Shown: in pieces, positions 32,852-40,240 of the stretch
How positions within the stretch are numbered: position 1 is the stretch's first letter
How the letters are laid out: every line of letters starts with the position of its first letter
Assembly: GCA_024330185.1 (NCBI GenBank)
Contig: JANDLV010000009.1
Span: forward strand, 29,868-93,867
Source: Candidatus Siliceabacter maunaloa
GTDB lineage: Bacteria; Actinomycetota; Thermoleophilia; Solirubrobacterales; Solirubrobacteraceae
Reading direction: 5' to 3'
Length of the DNA: 64,000 nucleotides
Position numbers and translations under genes: made by a program
Notes under the pieces: generated by a model
Seen by the model: the letters and a program-made list of their open reading frames with translations, nothing else
What the model was told of the DNA's origin: nothing
Database searches by the model: none

Positions 32852-33544
32852 ATGACCGCCGAGACCCAACAGGGCGTTCACCTCGCCGACTGGAAGCCGG
32901 CGCGGGCGCCGGAGCACCGAATGCTGCAGGGTGACCGCGTGGCGCTCGAGCCGCTCGAGCCGGATCGCCACGCCGACGACCTGTTCGCCGCCGCGCAGGG
33001 CCCGGGAGCCGACCCCGGCCTCTGGCGCTACCTGTCCTACGGTCCCTTCGCCGAGGCGGGTGAGCTGCGCGCCTGGCTCGTCGAGCGTGCCGCTTGCACC
33101 GACCCGCTCTTCCTCGCCGTGGTCGACCGGGCGACCGGCCGGGCGGGCGGCGTCGTCTCCTACCTGCGCATCGAGCCCGCCCACGGCTGCATCGAGATCG
33201 GCCACATCTGGTTCGGCGCCGAGCTTCAGCGCACGCCGCAGGCCACCGAGGCGATCCACCTGCTCGCCCGGCACGCGTTCGACGACCTGGGAAACCGCCG
33301 CCTGGAGTGGAAGTGCAACGCCGCCAACGCCCGCTCGCGTCGCGCCGCCGAGCGCTTGGGCTTCACCTTCGAGGGTGTCTTCCGCCAGCACCTGATCATC
33401 AAGGGCCGCAATCGCGACACTGCCTGGTTCTCGCTGCTCGACTGCGAGTGGCCCACCGCACGCGCCGCCTTCGAGGCCTGGCTGGCGCCGGAGAACTTCG
33501 ATGCCGACGGCCGCCAGCGTCGCCCGCTGGCCGCGTTGCGTTGA
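32852..33544 (+). CDS. GNAT-family N-acetyltransferase, RimJ/RimL-like
   Basis: A 230-residue acetyltransferase. The RimJ/L-type core has LEPLEPDRHADDLFAAAQG, CIEIGHIWFGAELQRTPQAT, then EWKCNAANARSRRAAERLGF and FEGVFRQHLIIKGRNRDTAW. The acetyl-CoA pantetheine site would lie around the ATEAIHLL segment. Substrate unknown. ATG at 32852 chosen over the far longer open frame, which overlaps the RDD gene. Confidence 0.88.
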   Translation: MTAETQQGVHLADWKPARAPEHRMLQGDRVALEPLEPDRHADDLFAAAQGPGADPGLWRYLSYGPFAEAGELRAWLVERAACTDPLFLAVVDRATGRAGGVVSYLRIEPAHGCIEIGHIWFGAELQRTPQATEAIHLLARHAFDDLGNRRLEWKCNAANARSRRAAERLGFTFEGVFRQHLIIKGRNRDTAWFSLLDCEWPTARAAFEAWLAPENFDADGRQRRPLAALR

Positions 33545-33576
33545 GCGGCGCCCGATCAGGAGTTCGCCGCCAGCAC

Positions 33577-33592
33577 TCCAAGCTCACTTGAA
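33577..33592 (+). promoter_or_regulatory. SoxR-box-like operator
   Basis: TCCAAG-CTCA-CTTGAA is a near-palindrome matching the known SoxR box type (CTCAAG spaced from CTTGAG). It lies 31 bases before the soxR start, consistent with autoregulation and MerR-type promoter distortion. Confidence 0.55.
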
Positions 33593-33622
33593 GTTCAGGG
33601 CGAGACCTGCTCCCCTGCCGCT

Positions 33623-34072
33623 GTGGCCACCCTGCTCACCATCGGCGAGGTGTCGCGGCGTAGCGGCGTGGCAGCGTCGGCGCTGCGCTTCTATGAGGAG
33701 CGTGGGCTCATCACCTCCGAGCGGGCCGGCTCGGGACATCGGCGGTATCCGCGGCCGGTGCTGCGGCGCATCGCGTTCATAGTCTTCGCCCAGCGGATCG
33801 GCTTGACGCTCGACGAGATCGGCGCCGAGCTGGCCAGGCTTCCCCCCGACCGCGCGCCCACGCGCCGTGACTGGTCGCGCCTGTCGGGCGGGTGGGCGAC
33901 CCGGATCGACCAACGGATCGCCGAGCTCGAGCGCCTCAAGGACGGGCTCACGGAGTGCATCGGGTGCGGCTGCCTGTCGCTGGAGCGCTGCAAGCTGGCC
34001 AACCCCGACGACCGGGCGGCGCGCCTGGGCCCCGGGCCGCGCTACTGGGTCGGCGACCGGCCGCCCCGCTGA
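33623..34072 (+). CDS. soxR: Redox-sensitive MerR-family activator SoxR
   Basis: A 149-residue regulator. The HTH is TIGEVSRRSGVAASALRFYE, followed by a dimerisation helix and the [2Fe-2S] ligand motif CIGCGCLSLERC (Cys-x2-Cys-x-Cys-x5-Cys). Oxidation of the cluster by redox-cycling compounds activates transcription. GTG start at 33623. No soxS-like target is adjacent; the targets in actinobacteria are usually enzymes elsewhere. Confidence 0.93.
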   Translation: MATLLTIGEVSRRSGVAASALRFYEERGLITSERAGSGHRRYPRPVLRRIAFIVFAQRIGLTLDEIGAELARLPPDRAPTRRDWSRLSGGWATRIDQRIAELERLKDGLTECIGCGCLSLERCKLANPDDRAARLGPGPRYWVGDRPPR

Positions 34073-34085
34073 ACCGCTCGCAAAC

Positions 34086-34199
34086 TCAGGACGGCGCCTG
34101 GCCGGGCACCGGGATGGGCTCGGAGATGCACTCCTCGACGCCGCCCATCTCCTCGGCCAGAGCGTTCGACGACCACGACCACGTCGGTTCGCGCTGCAT
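34086..34199 (-). CDS. Small ORF, possible remnant
   Basis: A 37-codon frame starting ATG at 34199 (MQREPTWSWSSNALAEEMGG) and ending SEPIPVPGQAPS. The composition is protein-like but no family is recognised and the ribosome site is weak. It may be the 3' end of a lost gene. The rest of the 310-base gap between soxR and the next TA module shows nothing. Confidence 0.3.
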   Translation of the reverse strand: MQREPTWSWSSNALAEEMGGVEECISEPIPVPGQAPS

Positions 34200-34361
34200 C
34201 GCTCACGATCGCCCTCCGGCTCCCTCGTCGCGTAGGGCCCGTCGGCTCCACCACGGCCTACCCGCGAGACCCTCAGGGGCAGGCTTCGAGTCCGAGCGGG
34301 TGGACGGAAACCTCATCCCGGAGCTCTGCTGATCGCTCGAGTAACGCCTTCGAGAGGTGTT

Positions 34362-34376
34362 GCATAGCGCTATGCT
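34362..34376 (+). promoter_or_regulatory. Promoter-operator of RHH/MazF module
   Basis: GCATAGCGCTATGC (34362-34375) is a perfect 14-base palindrome; its right end forms the TATGCT -10 (34371-34376). The ATG follows after 6 bases. Binding of the antitoxin would occlude RNA polymerase directly. Confidence 0.7.
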
Positions 34377-34382
34377 GAGCGC

Positions 34383-34634
34383 ATGCCAGTCCAGCTCGTC
34401 ACCCGGGTGCCGGACTCCCTCGCGCAGGCCATCGACGGGTTGGTGGAGGCCGGGGTGTTCGCCTCGCGCTCCGAGGCCGTCCGCGCCGGCCTAGAGGCCG
34501 TCGTCGAGCGGAAGCGCCGTGACGCTGTCGGACGGACGATCGTCGACGGCTATCGCCGCATCCCCCAGAACAGCGATGACCTCGGGCGGCCGGACGCCGC
34601 AACGGCGGCGATGATCGCCGAAGAGCCCTGGTGA
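34383..34634 (+). CDS. mazE: Ribbon-helix-helix antitoxin, MazE/ParD-like
   Basis: An 83-residue antitoxin with the RHH pattern MPVQLVTRVPDSLAQAIDGL and FASRSEAVRAGLEAVVERKR, plus an acidic tail. It precedes the MazF gene with a GTGA overlap. Symbol by partner; the fold is RHH rather than AbrB. Confidence 0.87.
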   Translation: MPVQLVTRVPDSLAQAIDGLVEAGVFASRSEAVRAGLEAVVERKRRDAVGRTIVDGYRRIPQNSDDLGRPDAATAAMIAEEPW

Positions 34635-34945
34635 ACGCGCCCCGACAGGGCGAGGTGTGGTGGGCGGAGGCGCAGGACAAGCGTCGCCCTGTCCTGATCG
34701 TCACGCGCAACGAGGCCATCCCTGTCCTTCGTCGTCTCGTCGTGGCCCCGGTGACCCGGACGGTTCGCGACATCCCGACGGAGGTGGCGCTCGGGGAGGA
34801 CGAGGGTCTCCCCCTGCGGTGTGCGGCCTCCTTTGACAACCTGCAGCCGGTCAACCGCCACCTCCTCACCCAGCGCGTCGGCGGACTGCCCGCGACCCGT
34901 CGCGACGACCTCTGTCACGCCCTCGACGCCCTCGCCGACTGCTGA
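34631..34945 (+). CDS. mazF: MazF/PemK-family endoribonuclease toxin
   Basis: A 104-residue toxin with RQGEVWWAEAQDKRRPVLIV, VVAPVTRTVRDIPTEVALGE and FDNLQPVNRHLLTQRVGGL, the CcdB/PemK fold with the usual Arg/Thr active region. Cleaves RNA at short motifs in family members. GTG start overlapping the antitoxin stop. The only non-PIN toxin apart from the YoeB relic. Confidence 0.9.
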   Translation: MNAPRQGEVWWAEAQDKRRPVLIVTRNEAIPVLRRLVVAPVTRTVRDIPTEVALGEDEGLPLRCAASFDNLQPVNRHLLTQRVGGLPATRRDDLCHALDALADC

Positions 34946-35026
34946 CACAGACCCCGAAATCCCCATGCCGCCGGGCTGCGCGCTAGCGTTGTCGCGCTTC
35001 GTCACCCACTTCCGAGGAGTCGCGCA

Positions 35027-35302
35027 ATGACCAAGCAGGATCTCGCCAAGGAGATGGCCGACAAGGCCGACATCGATCAGGGCAGCGCCAAGGATGCCCT
35101 CGACGCGGCCCTGGAGGCCATCAGCGCGGAGCTGTCGCGCGGCGGCGAGGTGTCCCTGGCCGGCTTCGGCAAGTTCTCGGTCAGCGAGCGCTCGGCCCGC
35201 GAGGGGCGCAACCCCGCGACCGGTGAGACCATCCAGATCAAGGCCAGCAACGCCCCGAAGTTCACGGCCGCCTCTGCGCTGAAGAAGGAGCTCAACGGCT
35301 AG
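35027..35302 (+). CDS. hup: HU family DNA-binding protein
   Basis: A 91-residue nucleoid protein: KEMADKADIDQGSAKDALDA, the SLAGFGKFSVSERSAREGRN beta-arm region and NPATGETIQIKASNAPKFTA. No Lys/Pro-rich C-terminal tail, unlike mycobacterial HupB. ATG at 35027 with a GAGGAG site 7-8 bases upstream. Confidence 0.95.
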   Translation: MTKQDLAKEMADKADIDQGSAKDALDAALEAISAELSRGGEVSLAGFGKFSVSERSAREGRNPATGETIQIKASNAPKFTAASALKKELNG

Positions 35303-35311
35303 CGCTGCGGC

Positions 35312-36139
35312 CTACCGCATGGCCTCGGCGGCCAGCTCGGCGATCACCCGTGAGAGCTGGCCGCCCTGCCATGCGAGGGGCGAGCTGCCCTCGTCCTCGA
35401 CCACGAGGCGACCGCGGGGCAGCAGCTCCGCGTAGGTGCTGGCCGTGCGCAGCGGGTGCGTCGGGTCGGCCGCGTCGCGGCTGCCCACCACCACCGCGGG
35501 CTGCTCGAGCCCCTCGAGCTCCTCCAGCGCCGCGAAGGGCCGCGAGCGAGACACGGCGGCCACGGCATCGGCCACGGCGTCCAGGTGCTCGTGGTGCTCC
35601 ATGCGCTGGCGGATCACGCGGGTGACCGTCTCGCGCCACTGCTGGGGCATGGTCGAGAAGTCGCTGGCCGCCAGGAAGCCGTCAACCCCGTCCTCCCTCA
35701 GCCCGCGGGCCAGGCGGTCCCAGGCCTCCAGGCGATCGGCGCGGTCGTCCTCGCCGGGGACGTGGGCCGGGGTGACGAGCACCATCCCCGCCACCCGCTC
35801 GGGGTGGTCCAGCGCGAAGCCCACGATGGTGTGGGCACCCATCGAGGCGCCGGCCAGCACGGCGCGGTCCAGGCCCCGGTCGTCGAGCACCGCCCCCAGG
35901 TCAGCGGTCAGCAGCGCGTAGTCGTAGGCCGCGGCGTCCGGCGCCGGCGACGACGCCCCGTGCCCACGCGCGTCGTAGGCCACCACGCGGTGACCACCGC
36001 GTTCCAGCACCCGCGACCCGTGGACGACGTAGCGCCGCGAGGCGGTGAGCCCGTGCAGGAGGACCACCGGGGACCCCTCCCCCGCCTCCTCGCCGGCCAG
36101 TACGACGCCATCCGGGGAGGTGACGGTGAGCGCGGGCAC
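35312..36139 (-). CDS. Alpha/beta hydrolase
   Basis: A 275-residue hydrolase. Oxyanion region VVLLHGLTASRRYVVHG, nucleophile Ser in AVLAGASMGAHTIVGFALDH, and later acidic and His-like segments (VVVGSRDAADPTHPLRTAST). The last His of the triad is not obvious near the C-terminus. Substrate unknown. GTG at 36139 preferred over GTG 36172 because the extra residues are not conserved-looking. Divergent from the thioredoxin gene. Confidence 0.82.
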   Translation of the reverse strand: MPALTVTSPDGVVLAGEEAGEGSPVVLLHGLTASRRYVVHGSRVLERGGHRVVAYDARGHGASSPAPDAAAYDYALLTADLGAVLDDRGLDRAVLAGASMGAHTIVGFALDHPERVAGMVLVTPAHVPGEDDRADRLEAWDRLARGLREDGVDGFLAASDFSTMPQQWRETVTRVIRQRMEHHEHLDAVADAVAAVSRSRPFAALEELEGLEQPAVVVGSRDAADPTHPLRTASTYAELLPRGRLVVEDEGSSPLAWQGGQLSRVIAELAAEAMR

Positions 36140-36210
36140 GGCCCCAAACCTAGGGGAGCCGACGGCCCGCACGTGCCGCCGCAGACGGGTCCCCTACTCT
36201 CTCCACGTCC

Positions 36211-36951
36211 ATGGCGATAATCGATGTCACCGAGGAGACCTTCGTCGCCGAGGTTCTCGCGCGGTCCCGCGACCTGCCCGTGGTGGTGGACTTCTGGGCG
36301 ACGTGGTGCGGTCCTTGCCGCCAGCTCACGCCGGTGCTCGAGGAGGCCGCCCGTCAGCGCGAGGGCAAGGTCGTGCTGGCCAAGGTCGACACCGAGGCCA
36401 ACCGGCAGGTCGCCGCCCAGTTCGACATCCAGAGCATTCCGGCGGTCAAGGCCTTCCGCGGGGGCCGCGTGGTCTCGGAGTTCACGGGCGCCCAGCCGCC
36501 CGCCCGCGTGTCCCAGTTCTTCGACGCGCTGGTACCCAGCGAGGCCGAGCAGCTCGTCGCCGCCGGCGACGAGGTCTCCCTGCGCCGCGCACTGGAGCTC
36601 GATCCCAACCGCTCGGACGGCGCCCTGGCGCTGGCCCGCCTCGAACACGAGCGCGGCGAGCACGAGCAGGCGCTGGCGACGCTGGTCAACGCCAGCGGCT
36701 TCGCCGTGGAGGGCCTGGCCGCGCGCATCCGCCTCGAGCAGGCCGGCACCCCGCCGCTGCACGACGCCTTCCGGGCGCTGGACGCCGGCGAGCACGAGCG
36801 CGCCATCGACGCGCTGCTCGCCGTCCTGCCCGACTCCGACGGCCACCGCGACGACGTGCGCCGCGTCGTGGTCGGCGTCCTGGATGACCTGGGCGTCGAG
36901 CATCCTCTCGCGCGCGACGCGCGCCGGCGCCTGGCCGCCGCGCTCTACTGA
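36211..36951 (+). CDS. YbbN/CnoX-like thioredoxin with TPR region
   Basis: A 246-residue co-chaperone-type protein. The thioredoxin fold carries WCGPC (residues about 33-37) in VVVDFWATWCGPCRQLTPVL. The C-terminal ~120 residues are TPR-like helices (LARLEHERGEHEQALATLVN). In CnoX/YbbN this part binds unfolded clients and GroEL. ATG at 36211. Its end overlaps the next convergent gene by 7 bases. Confidence 0.9.
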   Translation: MAIIDVTEETFVAEVLARSRDLPVVVDFWATWCGPCRQLTPVLEEAARQREGKVVLAKVDTEANRQVAAQFDIQSIPAVKAFRGGRVVSEFTGAQPPARVSQFFDALVPSEAEQLVAAGDEVSLRRALELDPNRSDGALALARLEHERGEHEQALATLVNASGFAVEGLAARIRLEQAGTPPLHDAFRALDAGEHERAIDALLAVLPDSDGHRDDVRRVVVGVLDDLGVEHPLARDARRRLAAALY

Positions 36952-37754
36952 GAGCCCCAAGCCCTTGCGAGCGCGTGCTCACGCACCAGCGCTGCGCTGC
37001 GCTGCGGCTGCTCCCAGAAGAACAGGTGCCCGACCCCGTCGAGGATCTCCAGCCGCGCGCCGGGGATCGCCTCGGCGACCATCTCGCCGTTGTGCACCTC
37101 GATCAGGTGGTCCTCGGTGCCGTGGATGACCAGCGTGGGCACGTCGAGCGACACGAGACGGTCGGCGGCGTCGAAGGCCTCGATGGCCTCCAGCTGCATG
37201 AGGAGCACCGACACCGACACGGGACGGTCGAGCGTCACCGCCTTGAAGCGCTCGAAGTTGGCCGGGTCGGCCCGGTGGGCCTCGGAGAGGCTGACCTCGA
37301 ACCCGTTGACGACCGCGCGCTCGCGGTCGCCGGACATCACCGCCTCGCTGATCGACTCGATGACCTCGGGCGCAGTCCTGACGGCCCGCTCGCCGCCGAA
37401 CAACGTGCAGCCCAGGGTGAGCGTGCGCACCAGCTCCGGGTGCCCCAGGGCGAGCTCCTGGGCGATCATCCCGCCCATCGAGACGCCCAGGACGTGCGCG
37501 CTGTCGATCTGGAGCACGGCGAGCACCCCCGCCACGTCCCCGGCCAGCTCGGGCAGCGTGAACCGCCCGTCGGCGCGCGCGGAGCCGCCGGTGCCACGAT
37601 TATCCATCGTGATGACCTCGAAGTCGCGCGCCAGCGCGTCGAGGAACTCGTCGCCCCAGTGGGCGGTGTGGTGGCTCAGGCCCGCGATGAGCAGCAGCGG
37701 CTCGCCCGCGCCCCGGCGCCCCACGTGCACCGCCCGTCCGTCGACCTCGATCAT
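36945..37754 (-). CDS. Alpha/beta hydrolase
   Basis: A 269-residue hydrolase with LLLIAGLSHHTAHWG, nucleophile Ser in HVLGVSMGGMIAQELALG, acid in VIHGTEDHLIEVHNG and His in DGVGHLFFWEQPQ: a complete triad. Similar to 3-oxoadipate enol-lactonase-like enzymes, but no pathway genes are adjacent. ATG at 37754. It lies 10 bases after the dinB stop on the same strand, so the two may be cotranscribed. Confidence 0.87.
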   Translation of the reverse strand: MIEVDGRAVHVGRRGAGEPLLLIAGLSHHTAHWGDEFLDALARDFEVITMDNRGTGGSARADGRFTLPELAGDVAGVLAVLQIDSAHVLGVSMGGMIAQELALGHPELVRTLTLGCTLFGGERAVRTAPEVIESISEAVMSGDRERAVVNGFEVSLSEAHRADPANFERFKAVTLDRPVSVSVLLMQLEAIEAFDAADRLVSLDVPTLVIHGTEDHLIEVHNGEMVAEAIPGARLEILDGVGHLFFWEQPQRSAALVREHALARAWGSQ

Positions 37755-37764
37755 CGCTGCCAAC

Positions 37765-38817
37765 CTACAGGGGCAGCGCGAGCTGGTCGGTGACGGGCGG
37801 ATCGCCGATCGCGAAGGCGGCCACCCGCACGCCCAGCAGCCGCACGGGCCGCGGGGGGGCGTAGTCGCGCAGCAGCGCGACGGCCACCTCGGCGACCACG
37901 CCGGCCTCGCACGTCGTCGCGGCCAGCGTGCGTGCGCGCGTGACGGTGGTGAAGTCGTCCAGGCGCACCTTGATGGCGATCGTGCGTCCGCGGCGCTCCT
38001 GGCGGGCCAGGCGCTCGCAGAGCTGCTCCGCCAGATCACGCAGGATCGCCTCCTGGCGCGCCGGGTCACCGACGTCGGCGTCTAAGGTGCGCTCGCGCGA
38101 CTCCGACACGGCGATGCGCACCGGGGTGATGGTCGCCGTGCCCTGGAAGGCCGCCCGCAGGCGCAGATCGCGCCCGTGGTTTGCGCCGAAACGCACGACC
38201 AGCTCCCCCTCGGGCGCGGCGGCCAGGGCGCCCAGCGTGGTGATGCCCATGGCCTCCAGCCGCGCGACTGTCTTGGGCCCGATGCCGGGCACCAGCCCCG
38301 GCGACGCGGCGGCGAAGCGCGCGCACGCCTCCTCGCGGCTGAGCACCACGAAGCCGCGGGGCTTCTCGGCGTCGGAGGCCACCTTGGCCACCAGGCGGTT
38401 GGGCCCGATGCCCACCGACGCCGTCAGGCCCGTGTGCGCTCGGATCTGCTCGACCAGGCGGCGCATGGCCGCGCGCGGGGCGACGAGGCCGTCGAGGTCC
38501 AGGTAGGCCTCGTCGAGGCCGACCACCTCGACGCCCTCGACCTGCGCGCGCACGAGCTCCATGACCTGCGCCGAGGCCGCCCGGTAGGCCGGGAAGTCGG
38601 GCGCGACAAGGACGGCGTGCGGGCACAGCCGCCGCGCGCGGGAGGTGGGCATGGCCGACCCGATGCCGAAGACCCGCGCCTCGTAGCTGGCCGTGGTGAC
38701 CACCGCCCGCGGGCCGCTGCCCGAGACGATCACCGGCTTGCCACGCAGCTCGGGGCGCCGCAGCAGCTCGACGCTGGCGTAGAAGGCGTCGACATCGAGA
38801 TGGGCGATGCGGGCCAC
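37765..38817 (-). CDS. dinB: DNA polymerase IV, DinB family
   Basis: A 350-residue Y-family translesion polymerase. IAHLDVDAFYASVELLRRPE opens the palm with the first Asp, and VVGLDEAYLDLDGL holds the Asp-Glu pair. SVGIGPNRLVAKVASDAEKP and a helix-hairpin-helix thumb (PGIGPKTVARLEAMGI) follow, with a little-finger domain at the C-terminus. The final LALPL could be a beta-clamp-binding motif. Confidence 0.94.
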   Translation of the reverse strand: MARIAHLDVDAFYASVELLRRPELRGKPVIVSGSGPRAVVTTASYEARVFGIGSAMPTSRARRLCPHAVLVAPDFPAYRAASAQVMELVRAQVEGVEVVGLDEAYLDLDGLVAPRAAMRRLVEQIRAHTGLTASVGIGPNRLVAKVASDAEKPRGFVVLSREEACARFAAASPGLVPGIGPKTVARLEAMGITTLGALAAAPEGELVVRFGANHGRDLRLRAAFQGTATITPVRIAVSESRERTLDADVGDPARQEAILRDLAEQLCERLARQERRGRTIAIKVRLDDFTTVTRARTLAATTCEAGVVAEVAVALLRDYAPPRPVRLLGVRVAAFAIGDPPVTDQLALPL

Positions 38818-38889
38818 CCCTGAAGGATGGCGCGCGGCCCGGCGGCGCGGCCAACGAGCACGCCGGCCGGCGCCGGCACCCCGGACGCG

Positions 38890-38920
38890 CCGCGGGCGGC
38901 CTGAAGAAGGCCGCCCGCGG
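38890..38920 (-). terminator. Strong hairpin downstream of rlpA
   Basis: CCGCGGGCGGCC-TGAAGAA-GGCCGCCCGCGG is a perfect 12-bp stem with a 7-base loop, 33 bases beyond the rlpA stop and upstream of dinB. It lacks a U-tract but is the strongest simple hairpin seen in the window. Confidence 0.7.
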
Positions 38921-38952
38921 AAGCCGCTGTCGTGCTTGTCGTCGTTGACGCC

Positions 38953-39960
38953 CTACCGGTCGACGGCGGCCCATACGGGGCCGTCGCCGCTGTAGCCCAG
39001 GGCCTGCTTGATGGCCGGGGCCAGGTCCCACTGGCGACCGCCGACGTAGGGCCCGCGGTCGATGACCCGGGCGGTCACCGTCCGGTCGCCGCGCTTGAAC
39101 ACCACGCGGGTGCCGCAGGGCAGCGTCTTGTGGGCGACGCCCTTGATGTCGCCGGTCAGGGTCTGCCCGCAGGCGGTACGCCGCCCGTAGAAGCCCGGGC
39201 CGTACCACGAGGCGCCGTCGCGGCTGAGGAAGGCCATGCGGCCCGGCGTGTCATGCCACCCGGTGTTGATCTCGTCCTCCTCGAAGCGCACGCGCACCTC
39301 GAAGGCCTCCGAGCGCTGCTGGAGGTGGCTGACCGTGAACCGGCCGCCCTCGCGGGTGGTCGCGCGGTCCAGGGTGCGCCACCCGTCGCCGTCGCGGCCC
39401 TCCAGGACGACCTCGCGGCCCTCGAAGCCGGGAAGCAGCCTGCCGGTCACCCTCGCCGTGCCTCCGGCGCGCACGGCGGTGGCCTCGTCGGCCTCGTCGG
39501 CACGCAGCTGCGACGCGATCGTGATCCCCACGGCGTCGCTCGTGCGCTCCGGCGCCAGGCCGTCGCCGTTCACGGCCGCGCGCGCGGTCTCCCGGCCGAC
39601 GACGACACGGGTCTCGCCGCTGCGCCGCCGGTTCTCGCCCTCCAGCCGGAAGCGGCCCTCCCCGTCGAGCTCGTCGACGTCGAGCTCGATCCAGTCGTCG
39701 AGGGTGTCGCCGCGGTACAGCAGCGACACCAGCGTGCCCTCGTCACGGTCCGCGGCACGGCCGCGGACGTCGATCGACTCACCGTAGCGCAGACGGTCGT
39801 CGTCGACCTGGAAGGCGATGCCCGCGCCCCGGTCGGGGATCTGCGCGGCGGCCGGCGCGGTGGCCGCGGCGAGGGTTCCAGCAGTGGCCAGTGCCCCGAG
39901 CGCCACCGTGGCGCGCGCAGGGCGATTCGTGTGCATCGAGTGCATCGTGTGCAGCTTCAA
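38953..39960 (-). CDS. rlpA: RlpA-like double-psi beta-barrel secreted protein
   Basis: A 335-residue exported protein. Signal sequence ends around ATAPAAAQ; residues ~45-235 form beta-rich repeats; the C-terminal ~85 residues are an RlpA/DPBB domain (SWYGPGFYGRRTACGQTL, then GVAHKTLPCGTRVVFKRG and VIDRGPYVGGRQWDLAPAI with the catalytic-type Asp). It probably acts on peptidoglycan. TTG at 39960 is chosen because AAAGGAG lies 6-7 bases upstream; ATG 39945 is an alternative. Preceded by a c-di-AMP riboswitch. Confidence 0.9.
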   Translation of the reverse strand: MKLHTMHSMHTNRPARATVALGALATAGTLAAATAPAAAQIPDRGAGIAFQVDDDRLRYGESIDVRGRAADRDEGTLVSLLYRGDTLDDWIELDVDELDGEGRFRLEGENRRRSGETRVVVGRETARAAVNGDGLAPERTSDAVGITIASQLRADEADEATAVRAGGTARVTGRLLPGFEGREVVLEGRDGDGWRTLDRATTREGGRFTVSHLQQRSEAFEVRVRFEEDEINTGWHDTPGRMAFLSRDGASWYGPGFYGRRTACGQTLTGDIKGVAHKTLPCGTRVVFKRGDRTVTARVIDRGPYVGGRQWDLAPAIKQALGYSGDGPVWAAVDR

Positions 39961-39976
39961 GAACGCTCCTTTGGCT

Positions 39977-40125
39977 GCCTACGGGGTTAGCTGACGGGCT
40001 CGCGCCGGATGGCGCTACCGCGGCAGTAGCCGCAGATTCGCCCCAGCCGGTCAGACGGTCGCCCGTCGGCCGGCAGTGGGTCCCCCGCTCGCGCCCGTTT
40101 CAGGACTGACGCGACTCGGCAGGTC
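39977..40125 (-). ncRNA. c-di-AMP riboswitch (ydaO-yuaA type)
   Basis: Read on the minus strand, the leader contains the ydaO hallmarks in order: GCGGGGGACCCA near the 5' half, GGGGCGAATC in the core, and CCCGTCAGCTAACCCCGTAG at the 3' end. It lies just before the rlpA ribosome site. In this class c-di-AMP binding shuts off genes for wall remodelling and osmolyte transport. The right boundary is estimated by eye. Confidence 0.88.
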
Positions 40126-40215
40126 GAACAACCGTTCGCAGGGTACTACCCCTGCATGTCCAGGCGGTGACACCGCCCACTCGACGCAGTTGCGGTGGAG
40201 GTCGGGTTGCGAGCC

Positions 40216-40236
40216 GGCTCGCGGGGCCCGCGAGCC
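40216..40236 (-). terminator. Hairpin after the amidohydrolase gene
   Basis: GGCTCGCGGG-G-CCCGCGAGCC is a perfect 10-base-arm palindrome 5 bases beyond the amidohydrolase stop. Probably a terminator, or a chance GC palindrome. Confidence 0.5.
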
Positions 40237-40240
40237 GCGC

